Part shown: piece after piece, positions 1 through 7,493 of the stretch
Layout of the letters: the number at the start of each line of letters is the position of its first letter
How positions within the stretch are numbered: the first letter of the stretch is position 1
NCBI GenBank assembly: GCA_049802235.1
Contig: JBARMB010000048.1
Span: 18,335-82,334 of the forward strand
DNA from: VBDM01 sp049802235
Lineage (GTDB): Bacteria; Pseudomonadota; Gammaproteobacteria; Burkholderiales; SG8-39
Direction of reading: 5' to 3'
DNA length: 64,000 nt
Translations under genes and position numbers: made by a program
The notes under the pieces: model-generated
Seen by the model: only the letters and a program-made list of their open reading frames with translations
What the model was told of the DNA's origin: nothing
Databases searched by the model: none

Positions 1-2239
1 CCCAGCGGGTACGCAGAAAAGAGGTGAGCTGACCGCTGACCACGACACAACGCCTCGCGTCGCTGCCTTCGGCCAGTTGCAGATAACGCTCGACATAGTT
101 CTTGAAGAAGCGGCAGATGTAGCGGGTATCGTTGAGGTTTCGTTCCCGGAATTCTTCCGCCTCCTTGACGCCGAAGTCCTTGCGCAATAAGCGGCTACGC
201 TTGGCGAGGCGGTAGGTTTTGTTCGATTCGACGAAGGCGACGAATTGCCGCCAGCGTGGGCTGTCTTCAGTACCGCCCAGGTATTCGTAAGGTGTGTGAT
301 TGCCCTTGTCGCGATTTTCTTTGGCGTGCGCCAGTACCTTGTTGTTCTTGCTGTCGTCGAAGCTGCGGGAATAGGGCAGGGCGTGATCGACTTCGACGTA
401 GCCTGGCTCCAGTAGGCGCTCAATGTCGATCGGCGTGATCGAGTAGGCGCACTTGCCCTGCTGTTCACGATATAGCCGCCATTTCTCGAATTCCAGACCC
501 TTGGGCGGTTGACCGAAGTGCTCGGCGAACAAGGCCTTGTCCTTGTCGTTTCTCCCCCGGTATTCGGTCTGCTCCTTCTCGACCTTCCTGCGTTCGTCGA
601 GGGGTCTCGACAAGTCTCGCGCCATTTCGATGTGAACCGCAGCCGGCGCACCGTACTGGCGGACGAGCGCGTTCACCACTTTGCGTGCTTGATTGAGCGC
701 GCGCAGCACCACCGGGTTACGCGGGATGTCCATGTCCTGACTGAACACCATGCGTCCGCCCTTGTCGCGCCCGGAATAGAACGGCGGCAGGTATTTGTGC
801 GCGCCTTCGCCTACCTTGAAGAGCTGGCTGTGGTGATAGCCGGCCTTCTCGCAGGCTTCGTCGTAGCGCAGGGCGGCTTCCATATGCGGCACGATCCGGC
901 GCAGCGCCTTGAGCGACAGGGCGTGGAACTTGTCGAAACGGATGTCGAGCAGGGCATTGACCATCTTCTCCGCACTCGGCAAGGGCAGCTTGCGTAGCTC
1001 GGCAGCCACCTCCTCGTCGTCCTTGAACACGCTTAACACCCAAGCAATCTGGTCGAGCAATTCGGGCCGGCCGTCCAGCGCGGCACCGGCCATGCCCTGC
1101 CACTCGGTTTCCAGTCCGGCCTTCTTTAGCGTCAGCCTTAACTCATGCCAAGCGGGCAGTTTGATGATGGGGCTTGCCTCTGGGTCCTTCGCCTTGTCCT
1201 CTGCCTTCTGTTTCTCGCTGGGATATGGTAGGCCAGCGAATTTGAGCGATTCGGGAATGCCCCCCTTCACTAGCGCAGTGCGGAGCTGCTTGTATGTAAA
1301 CTTCTCGCCGGATTGGTACGGCAGCGGCAAAGCGATGCGCCGCTCTTGCTCGTTCAGCGCTCGAGTGCTGCCGTCCACGACGATGCGCAGATTGTTGAGC
1401 CGCGTTAGCCAGACATGACGCTCGGCGGTAAAGCTGGCTTTCGGTGCGCGGTATTCCTCCTTTTCGAAAGTGCATTTGCCGAGCATCTTCAGAAGATCGG
1501 CCCCAGCCAGCGCAGGCTTCTGTGCCCAAAATAGGCCGCTCTTGCGGTCCCCGCTGCCAAGGATTAACGCCTCCAGCGCCGTGCCCGCGTGCGAGTTACC
1601 CAATTCGCGCTGCCGCCTGAACAACAACGCCAGTTCCTCGCCCAGCAATGTGCGGGCCAGCGCCTTGCTGTAGTCGCCCTGCTTGTTACGCTGGGCATCG
1701 GGAAACTCTTTGAGCACCATTTCGGCGGTGCTGCGATAGCCTTTCTCTCGCATCAGTTTCGTGGTGCCTGCGAGACCCTGCTTGACCTTGCCGCCTTCTC
1801 CCTTGACATCTTCGTCGGCCTGCTTTTCCTCTGCGCGGCTGATCCAATGGAAACCCCGATGTTTGCAGAGGTGATAGATCACCCGCGCCCACTCTTCTGC
1901 GTCCAGTTGACGATCCAAACCGGCGACCCGCAATTGCCACAGCGATTGATGAAACGGCCGCTGCGCTTGAAACATGTGGGCGCTTTCAATCAAGCCTTCA
2001 CGTTCCAGCAGCCTTGCTAGTTTGGTTAGCCGCCAGACCCGGCGACGCAGACGGCGGCGCATTAGCCGAGCCATGCGGCGCACCAAATTGAGGGAATCTC
2101 CTTCCTTGTCGGTCTCAGCCTTGTCGAAGGCGCGCACTCCAAGCGCCACGATCCGGTTCGGCGCAAGTACTGCCCAGCCGACCGATGCGATCCCGATATC
2201 CAAGCCGATAGTGAGCGAGCCCGCTGCCTTGACAGACAT
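1..2239 (-). CDS. cas9: Type II-C CRISPR nuclease Cas9 (3' part outside window)
   Basis: RNA-guided double-strand DNA endonuclease of a type II-C CRISPR-Cas system. About 746 codons are visible; the reading frame is open to the window edge. Near the N-terminus is the RuvC-I motif GLDIGIASVGWAVL with catalytic Asp14, followed by an Arg-rich bridge helix (about residues 46-75). RuvC-II (HIEMARDL) has catalytic Glu near residue 538. The HNH nuclease motif VEVDHALPYSRSFDDSKNN has His near 619, followed by ENRDKGN. The frame leaves the window shortly after GQLTSFLRTRWG, so RuvC-III and the PAM-interacting domain are not visible. The layout resembles the Neisseria enzyme of about 1,080 residues. 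ATG at 2239 follows a GGGAGGAA ribosome site. No cas1, cas2 or array is in the window; they would lie to the left. Identity is certain; intactness of the C-terminus is unknown. Confidence 0.96.
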   Translation of the reverse strand, partial: MSVKAAGSLTIGLDIGIASVGWAVLAPNRIVALGVRAFDKAETDKEGDSLNLVRRMARLMRRRLRRRVWRLTKLARLLEREGLIESAHMFQAQRPFHQSLWQLRVAGLDRQLDAEEWARVIYHLCKHRGFHWISRAEEKQADEDVKGEGGKVKQGLAGTTKLMREKGYRSTAEMVLKEFPDAQRNKQGDYSKALARTLLGEELALLFRRQRELGNSHAGTALEALILGSGDRKSGLFWAQKPALAGADLLKMLGKCTFEKEEYRAPKASFTAERHVWLTRLNNLRIVVDGSTRALNEQERRIALPLPYQSGEKFTYKQLRTALVKGGIPESLKFAGLPYPSEKQKAEDKAKDPEASPIIKLPAWHELRLTLKKAGLETEWQGMAGAALDGRPELLDQIAWVLSVFKDDEEVAAELRKLPLPSAEKMVNALLDIRFDKFHALSLKALRRIVPHMEAALRYDEACEKAGYHHSQLFKVGEGAHKYLPPFYSGRDKGGRMVFSQDMDIPRNPVVLRALNQARKVVNALVRQYGAPAAVHIEMARDLSRPLDERRKVEKEQTEYRGRNDKDKALFAEHFGQPPKGLEFEKWRLYREQQGKCAYSITPIDIERLLEPGYVEVDHALPYSRSFDDSKNNKVLAHAKENRDKGNHTPYEYLGGTEDSPRWRQFVAFVESNKTYRLAKRSRLLRKDFGVKEAEEFRERNLNDTRYICRFFKNYVERYLQLAEGSDARRCVVVSGQLTSFLRTRW

Positions 2240-2257
2240 GGATTCCTCCCTGATACT
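2229..2257 (+). promoter_or_regulatory. tracrRNA promoter inside the cas9 start region
   Basis: A perfect -35 box TTGACA (2229-2234), a 17-bp spacer and GATACT (2252-2257, 4 of 6 matches) predict a start near 2264, exactly where the anti-repeat begins. The -35 box lies within the first codons of cas9 on the other strand, and the -10 lies just beyond the cas9 ribosome site. Prediction from sequence only. Confidence 0.65.
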
Positions 2258-2263
2258 TGAACC

Positions 2264-2354
2264 GTTGTAGTAATCCGGGGTGAGAGCCGTTGCTACAATA
2301 AGTCAGATCGAAAGATTTGACGCATCCGCCCGGTGGGAAACCACCGGGCTTTTT
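2264..2354 (+). ncRNA. tracrRNA of the type II-C system
   Basis: The segment contains GAGAGCCGTTGCTACAATAAG, almost the same as the anti-repeat core of the Neisseria meningitidis tracrRNA. The anti-repeat runs from about 2264 to 2299. It is followed by an 8-bp hairpin with a GAAA tetraloop (2302-2309 pairs with 2314-2321, one G-U pair) and a 9-bp terminator hairpin, also with a GAAA loop. The predicted length is about 91 nt. The anti-repeat predicts a crRNA repeat that begins GTTGTAGC, carries CTCTCACCCCGG near the middle and ends ATTACTACAA. It is transcribed away from cas9. The call rests on position, homology to known tracrRNAs and folding by eye. Confidence 0.85.
2328..2354 (+). terminator. 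Intrinsic terminator of tracrRNA
   Basis: A perfect 9-bp stem GCCCGGTGG / CCACCGGGC (2328-2336 with 2341-2349) with a GAAA loop is followed by TTTTT. It is the 3' hairpin of the tracrRNA. The T-run overlaps the stop codon of the convergent small gene at 2353. Confidence 0.85.
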
Positions 2355-2598
2355 ATTTATCGAACAGCGCCAACTGGCTCGCGCCGACGAGCACGGCCTC
2401 TTCGACCGAGCGCTTCGCTTCCGCGAGCGTGGTCGCTCCACCCGCGTGTGTGCCCGCCTGCCAGCGGTAGACGCCGTCCCATTCGCCTTTCTTCCCGAGC
2501 GCGACGCTGCCGAGCTTCTGCTTGCCCAGCCAGTAGCCGTGCGACAGGTAGCCGCGCTCCCAGATCGCCCGCTTCGCCTTCGACGCGCGCTTCGCCAT
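2353..2598 (-). CDS. Small basic hypothetical protein (81 aa)
   Basis: Not recognised. The protein has a Lys/Arg-rich N-terminus (MAKRASKAKRA), a Gly/Trp/Tyr-rich middle (GYWLGKQKLG, WDGVYRWQAG) and a C-terminal acidic helix (LAEAKRSVEEAV). There is no signal peptide or membrane segment. It lies directly upstream of cas9 on the same strand. Its stop codon sits in the T-tail of the convergent tracrRNA terminator. Its middle resembles short stand-alone domains common in phage and mobile-element hypotheticals, but that is impression rather than homology. Whether it belongs to the CRISPR locus is unknown. Confidence 0.6.
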   Translation of the reverse strand: MAKRASKAKRAIWERGYLSHGYWLGKQKLGSVALGKKGEWDGVYRWQAGTHAGGATTLAEAKRSVEEAVLVGASQLALFDK

Positions 2599-2707
2599 CG
2601 CCCCTCCCGAGCACGCATTTTAACCACGCCGCGGCGCGCCGGGGTAACGGCACCGGGGGGCGCAATTTCCGGGTGGCGCGTTCGGCGCGACCTCATTACG
2701 ATGCGGC

Positions 2708-3604
2708 ATGCGCTCAGTCGACGCGTTTCGCCTCGTGCTCCTTGCCGCGATCTGGGGCGGGTCCTTCATCTTCCTGCGCATCGCGGCACCGGCGCTCGGC
2801 CCGTGGCTGTTGGCCGAACTGCGCGTGCTGCTCGCGGCGCTGACGCTGCTCGCCTATGTCCGCGCCACCGGCTTCGACCTGAAGTGGCGCTCCCGGTGGC
2901 GCGAGTACCTGATCATCGGGGCGATCAACTCCGCCGCGCCGTTCGTGCTGTTTTCTTATGCGGCCGTGCACATCCCGGCTTCCTATTCCGCGGTGCTCAA
3001 TGCGACCAGCCCGCTCTTCGGCGCAGCCTTTGCCGCCGCTTGGCTCGCCGACCGCTTCAACGCCCGCCGGGCATCGGGCCTCGCCGCCGGCATGCTCGGC
3101 GTCGCCCTGCTGGTCGGCTTCGGCCCCCTGGCGGTGACGCCGGAAGTGGTGCTTGCGGCGCTCGCGGCGCTGGGCGGCGCCGGCTGCTACGCGCTGGCGA
3201 GTGTCGTATCGAAGAAAAGCACTGAATCGATCGCGCCGCTCGCAGTCGCAACCGGCAGCCAGATCGGCGCGGCGCTCATACTCGCTCCCGCGTTCGCCGT
3301 CTGGCCCGATCCGGGCGGCATCACCCCGGGTGTCGTGCTGAGCGTGATCGCGCTGGCGGTGCTTTGCAGCGCCATCGCCTACCTGCTGTATTTCCGGCTG
3401 ATCGCAGATATCGGTCCCGCACAGGCGCTCACCGTGACTTTCCTCATCCCGCTGTTCGGCATCGTCTGGGGCGCCGTTTTCCTCGGCGAACAGATCACGC
3501 CGGTGATGTTCCTCGGTGCCGTGCTCGTGGTCGGCGCGACCTGGACGGTCGTGGCTCAGCCGGCGCAATCTCACCAGAGCGCGCCGACCGAGACCAGCGA
3601 GTAG
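2708..3604 (+). CDS. EamA-family (DMT) transporter
   Basis: An inner-membrane drug/metabolite-type transporter of 298 residues, the usual length for the family. It shows about ten hydrophobic segments arranged as two EamA repeats (about 8-135 and 150-280). The N-terminal AAIWGGSFIFLRIA is the typical first-helix signature. The substrate cannot be inferred; family members export amino acids, metabolites or drugs. Its 3' end overlaps the convergent membrane gene by 34 bp. Confidence 0.9.
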   Translation: MRSVDAFRLVLLAAIWGGSFIFLRIAAPALGPWLLAELRVLLAALTLLAYVRATGFDLKWRSRWREYLIIGAINSAAPFVLFSYAAVHIPASYSAVLNATSPLFGAAFAAAWLADRFNARRASGLAAGMLGVALLVGFGPLAVTPEVVLAALAALGGAGCYALASVVSKKSTESIAPLAVATGSQIGAALILAPAFAVWPDPGGITPGVVLSVIALAVLCSAIAYLLYFRLIADIGPAQALTVTFLIPLFGIVWGAVFLGEQITPVMFLGAVLVVGATWTVVAQPAQSHQSAPTETSE

Positions 3605-3981
3605 CGCGCAAAGCGCCCGAACGCCTGAAACAGCATGACTGCGAGCCAGTTGAGCTTGAGCCAGCCGGAAGCCACGCACAGCGCGTCGCCGGCGATCGGC
3701 AGCCACGCGAGCAGCAGTGCCGGCGCGCCGTAGCGCTGCACGCGCTCGATCTGCGCGAGCGGCTTCTTCGTCGCGACGAAGCGGCCGATCGCATACGAGG
3801 ACATTCCGCCCAGCGTGTTGCCCAGCGTCGCCGTCGCGAGCGCCGGCCACAAGAGGTCCCCGTGCAGCTTCAGCACCGCGAACAGCGCCGCCTCCGAGCT
3901 CAAGGGGACGATCGTTGCCGCGAGAAAGGTCGCGGCGAGCAGCGACCACAGGCTCGCCTCGGGGGTGAAAAAGCCGTCCAT
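3571..3981 (-). CDS. YqaA/DedA-like membrane protein (VTT domain)
   Basis: A 136-residue membrane protein with the small-DedA (VTT/SNARE-associated) pattern. It has an N-terminal reentrant-like stretch (LSSEAALFAVL), a central Gly-rich segment (GNTLGGMSSYAIGRF) and hydrophobic C-terminal helices after the GDALC segment. Such proteins act in membrane homeostasis or lipid scrambling; YqaA-type members are poorly characterised. It is convergent with the EamA gene and overlaps its last 34 bp. Confidence 0.8.
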   Translation of the reverse strand: MDGFFTPEASLWSLLAATFLAATIVPLSSEAALFAVLKLHGDLLWPALATATLGNTLGGMSSYAIGRFVATKKPLAQIERVQRYGAPALLLAWLPIAGDALCVASGWLKLNWLAVMLFQAFGRFARYSLVSVGALW

Positions 3982-4058
3982 CGACGCGAGGATAGAGGGA
4001 ATCCCGCGCCTCGTGTAAAGTGTTCGCCTACCCCCTCAGGGGGGGTTGGAAAAACGCC

Positions 4059-5594
4059 ATGAAAAACGATTATCTGGAACGCATCCTGAAAGCGCGCGTC
4101 TATGACGTCGCCATCGAGACGCCGCTCGAGCTCGCGCCGGCGCTGTCGGCGCGCCTGGGCAACCGGCTGTTCCTGAAGCGCGAGGACATGCAGCCGGTGT
4201 TCTCCTTCAAGTGCCGCGGCGCCTACAACAAGATGGTCAATCTTCCCGCCGCGGCGTTGGCGCGCGGCGTGATCGCGTCCTCCGCGGGCAATCACGCGCA
4301 GGGCGTGGCGCTGGCCGCGCGCAAGCTCGGCTGCCGCGCCCTCATCGTGATGCCGGTGACCACGCAGAAGATCAAGATCGATGCGGTAAAGGCGCGCGGC
4401 GGCGAGGTGCTGCTGCACGGCGACACCTACGACGAAGCCTACGCCGAAGCGCGCCGGCTGCAGAAAAGCCGCAAGCTCACGTTCGTGCATCCCTACGACG
4501 ACCCGGACGTGATCGCCGGCCAGGGCACCATCGGCATGGAGATCCTGCGCCAGACGGCGCGGCCGATCGACGCGATCTTCGTTCCCATCGGCGGCGGCGG
4601 GCTGGTTTCCGGCATCGCCGCGTACGTGAAGCGCTTGCGGCCGGGGGTGAAGGTGATCGGCGTCGAGCCGGTCGATGCCGACGCCATGGCGCGCTCATTG
4701 AAAGCCGGCCGTCGCGTGACGCTCGATCGCGTCGGCCTGTTCGCCGACGGCGTCGCGGTGAAGCGCGTGGGCGAAGAGACGTTTCGCCTGTGCCGCGAGC
4801 TGCTCGACGGCATGGTGCTGGTGGATACGGACGAGATCTGCGCGGCGATCAAGGACGTGTTCGAGGACACGCGCGCCATCCTCGAGCCGGCCGGCGCGCT
4901 CGCCATCGCCGGCGCAAAAGCGTGGGTGGAGAAGAGCGGCGCGCGCGGAAAAAACCTGGTCGCGGTGGCCTCGGGCGCGAACACCAATTTCGACCGGCTG
5001 CGCTTCGTCGCCGAGCGCGCCGAGGTGGGCGAGCACCGCGAGGCGATCCTCGCGGTGACGATTCCCGAGAAGCCGGGCAGCTTCCGCAAATTCTGCACCC
5101 TGCTGGGCGGGCGCAACGTCACCGAGTTCAATTACCGCATCGCCGATCCGGCCGAAGCGCACGTGTTCGCCGGCGTCGAGGTGCACGGCCGCGACGAGCG
5201 CGGCAAGCTGGTGCGCATGCTCAGGCGCAACGGCCTGAAGACGCTCGATCTGTCCGATGACGAGATGGCCAAGCTGCACCTGCGCCACATGGTCGGCGGC
5301 CACGCGCCGCGCGATCTGCACCGGCACATGCGCGGCGTCGGCGAGGAATTGCTCTACCGCTTCGAGTTTCCCGAGCGGCCCGGCGCGCTGATGAAGTTTC
5401 TCTCCAGCATGCGCGGCGGCTGGAACATCAGCCTGTTCCATTACCGCAACCACGGCGCCGATTACGGCCGCGTGCTGGTGGGCTTGCAGGTGCCGCGCCA
5501 GCAGATGCGCGAGTTCCGCGGCTTCCTCGCCACGCTCGGCTATCCGTACGTCGAGGAAACCCGCAATCCGGCGTACCGGGCATTTCTGCGCTAG
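4059..5594 (+). CDS. ilvA: Threonine ammonia-lyase, biosynthetic
   Basis: A PLP enzyme that deaminates threonine to 2-oxobutyrate, the first step of isoleucine synthesis. The catalytic domain (about 1-320) carries the PLP lysine in SFKCRGAYNKM, the SSAGNHAQG loop and a GGGGL phosphate-binding loop. Two ACT-like regulatory domains follow (about 330-420 and 430-505), as in the long feedback-inhibited biosynthetic form; the catabolic TdcB form lacks them. 511 residues matches the biosynthetic class. I chose the ATG at 4059 because family members begin just before YLERIL; an in-frame ATG at 4020 would add 13 residues encoded across a Pro/Gly-rich inverted repeat. Confidence 0.95.
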   Translation: MKNDYLERILKARVYDVAIETPLELAPALSARLGNRLFLKREDMQPVFSFKCRGAYNKMVNLPAAALARGVIASSAGNHAQGVALAARKLGCRALIVMPVTTQKIKIDAVKARGGEVLLHGDTYDEAYAEARRLQKSRKLTFVHPYDDPDVIAGQGTIGMEILRQTARPIDAIFVPIGGGGLVSGIAAYVKRLRPGVKVIGVEPVDADAMARSLKAGRRVTLDRVGLFADGVAVKRVGEETFRLCRELLDGMVLVDTDEICAAIKDVFEDTRAILEPAGALAIAGAKAWVEKSGARGKNLVAVASGANTNFDRLRFVAERAEVGEHREAILAVTIPEKPGSFRKFCTLLGGRNVTEFNYRIADPAEAHVFAGVEVHGRDERGKLVRMLRRNGLKTLDLSDDEMAKLHLRHMVGGHAPRDLHRHMRGVGEELLYRFEFPERPGALMKFLSSMRGGWNISLFHYRNHGADYGRVLVGLQVPRQQMREFRGFLATLGYPYVEETRNPAYRAFLR

Positions 5595-5602
5595 GCGCGC
5601 TC

Positions 5603-6280
5603 CTACAGCTCGGGTTTTTCGCCGAAATATCCCGGCGCGATTTCGCCTGCGTAGCAAGGCGGCGAGGAAAATGCCTGCGGGTTGTCGAGAAAGCGCAGGC
5701 CCTGCGGCTCGCGCCGGTATACGCCGCGCTCGGTGACGACGAAATCCATCGGGATGTCGTGCGGCTGCGGGTGGATGGTCTGAAGATACTCCAGCTCGTA
5801 GGACGTGCCGATTACGCGCGGCCGTTTTTCGAGCGCGGCGAGCGTGCGGTCGAAAAAGCCGCCGCCGTAGCCGAGGCGATAACCGTCCGCGTCCCAGCCG
5901 AGCATGGGCAAGAGCACGTGGTCGGGCCGCACCTCGGGCGATCCTTCCGGGCAGGGGATGCCGAGCGGCCCGACGGCCGTTTTCACTCCGGGATGCCATT
6001 CGCGGAAAATCAGCGGCGTTTTCGGCGCGACCACCACCGGCAATGCCGTGGTCGCGCCGCGCCGGCGCAGCGCCGCTGCGAGGTAGCGCGCATCGTACTC
6101 GTTCTTGTACGGCCAGCAAAACGCCACGATGCCGCGCGCCAGATCGGGGAAAACGCGTTCCAGATGGCCATCGATGCGCGCGCGGAATTCGGCGAGCGTG
6201 TCCTCGGCGAGCGCCTGCCGCTGTTGCAGCAGCCTGGCGCGCTCGCTCTTGCGCCAGGCGGAAAGCTCGGAAGGAGTCAT
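5603..6280 (-). CDS. 5-formyltetrahydrofolate cyclo-ligase
   Basis: ATP-dependent conversion of 5-formyl-THF to 5,10-methenyl-THF, returning the stored folate to the one-carbon pool. The family signature LGYGGGFFDRTL is present, as is the N-terminal basic helix (WRKSERARLLQQR) that binds ATP phosphate. I start at the ATG at 6280, which has AGGG about 10 nt upstream; an in-frame TTG at 6289 is less likely. It is convergent with ilvA. An extended -10 (TGCTATAGT, 6366-6374, minus strand) lies about 85 bp upstream and is the best promoter candidate. Confidence 0.93.
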   Translation of the reverse strand: MTPSELSAWRKSERARLLQQRQALAEDTLAEFRARIDGHLERVFPDLARGIVAFCWPYKNEYDARYLAAALRRRGATTALPVVVAPKTPLIFREWHPGVKTAVGPLGIPCPEGSPEVRPDHVLLPMLGWDADGYRLGYGGGFFDRTLAALEKRPRVIGTSYELEYLQTIHPQPHDIPMDFVVTERGVYRREPQGLRFLDNPQAFSSPPCYAGEIAPGYFGEKPEL

Positions 6281-6505
6281 GGCGTTCAACCCTGAGAACC
6301 GTGCGAAAACCCTTCACCCGCGATGGAAAGCATCCATGCCATTCTTTGAAGCCGGATGGGTTCCCACTATAGCACCGGCGCGGGCGGTATTCGCCGCGCT
6401 GCGGCTAGCCGCCGGGGCGCCGGGCGACAGGCCCTCTCGAAAGCCCGTCGTGCCTGTCCTCTGTGGCCGCTGCGGTTAAACTAGCGTTTTTTTGCGAGCA
6501 ACATC

Positions 6506-7453
6506 ATGAGTCGCATTCTGGTCATCGGCGGCAGCGGTTTTATCGGCCGCCACCTCGTCCGTTTGCTCGCCGAGGGCGGGCATTTCGTGGTCGTGCCCAC
6601 GCGCCGGCGCGAGCGCGCGAGGCACCTGATCCTGCTGCCGACCGTCGAGGTCGTCGAAGCCGACGTGCACGATCCGGCGGTGCTCGCCCGGCTCGTTGCC
6701 GGCTGCGACGCGGTGATCAACCTCGTTGGCATCCTGCAGGGGCGCCCGGGGCGGCCCTATGGTCCGGACTTTGCCCGCGCGCATGTCGAGCTGCCCGGCA
6801 AAATCGTGGAGGCGTGCCGTGCCGCGGGCGTGCCGCGCCTGCTGCACATGAGCGCGCTCGCTGCCGCGCCCAACGCGCCGAGCGAGTATCTGCGCTCCAA
6901 GGGCGAAGGCGAAGCGAAAGTGCTCGCGGCCGCCGACAGGCTCGCGGTGACGGTGTTCCGGCCGTCGGTGGTGTTCGGGCCGGAGGACCGCTTTCTCAAT
7001 CTCTTCGCCGCACTCCAGCGCTGGCTGCCGCTCGTGTTTCTCGCCTGTCCGCGGGCGCGCTTCCAGCCGGTGTACGTCGAAGACGTGGCGCGCTGCTTTG
7101 CCGCGAGCCTGGAGAATCGCGCGAGTTTCGGCAAGCGTTACGACCTCTGCGGCCCGCGCGTCTACAGCCTGCGCGAGCTGGTCGAATACTCGGGCAGGGC
7201 GAGCGGCCACCCGCGTCCGGTGATCGGCCTGTCCGAGCGGCTCTCCTACCTGCAGGCCCGGTCGATGGAGTGGCTGCCGCTCGAGCTGATGTCGCGCGAC
7301 AATGTCCGTTCGATGAAAATCGACAGCGTCTGCGATTGCGATTTTCCCTTCGGACTGCAGCCGACGCCGCTCGAGACGGTCGCGCCCGTGTACCTTCGCG
7401 GCATCCATCCGCGCTCGCGCTACAACGGGTTCCGCGCCCAAGCCGGCCGCTAG
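6506..7453 (+). CDS. Complex I NDUFA9-like NAD(P)-binding protein
   Basis: An atypical short-chain dehydrogenase of 315 residues. It has the Rossmann signature GGSGFIGRHLV at the N-terminus and lacks the classical YxxxK catalytic pair, having EYLRSKGEGE in that region. It matches the NDUFA9-type family, which in mitochondria is an accessory subunit of complex I; the bacterial role is uncertain (quinone or NADPH binding). In betaproteobacteria this gene often sits beside cca, as it does here. Confidence 0.88.
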   Translation: MSRILVIGGSGFIGRHLVRLLAEGGHFVVVPTRRRERARHLILLPTVEVVEADVHDPAVLARLVAGCDAVINLVGILQGRPGRPYGPDFARAHVELPGKIVEACRAAGVPRLLHMSALAAAPNAPSEYLRSKGEGEAKVLAAADRLAVTVFRPSVVFGPEDRFLNLFAALQRWLPLVFLACPRARFQPVYVEDVARCFAASLENRASFGKRYDLCGPRVYSLRELVEYSGRASGHPRPVIGLSERLSYLQARSMEWLPLELMSRDNVRSMKIDSVCDCDFPFGLQPTPLETVAPVYLRGIHPRSRYNGFRAQAGR

Positions 7454-7493
7454 GCGCGTCCACGCCCATGCCGTACCTGAAGTACGCATTTCA

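Noticed and set aside
4695..6317. Long minus-strand frame of 540 codons over ilvA
   Set aside because: It is antisense to ilvA and the cyclo-ligase, Arg/Ala-rich, and has no recognisable domain; a high-GC shadow.
6290..6505. 6S RNA upstream of the 5-formyl-THF cyclo-ligase gene
   Set aside because: 6S RNA often precedes this gene, but I could not find its long double-stranded arms or central bubble here; only a promoter-like TATAGT.
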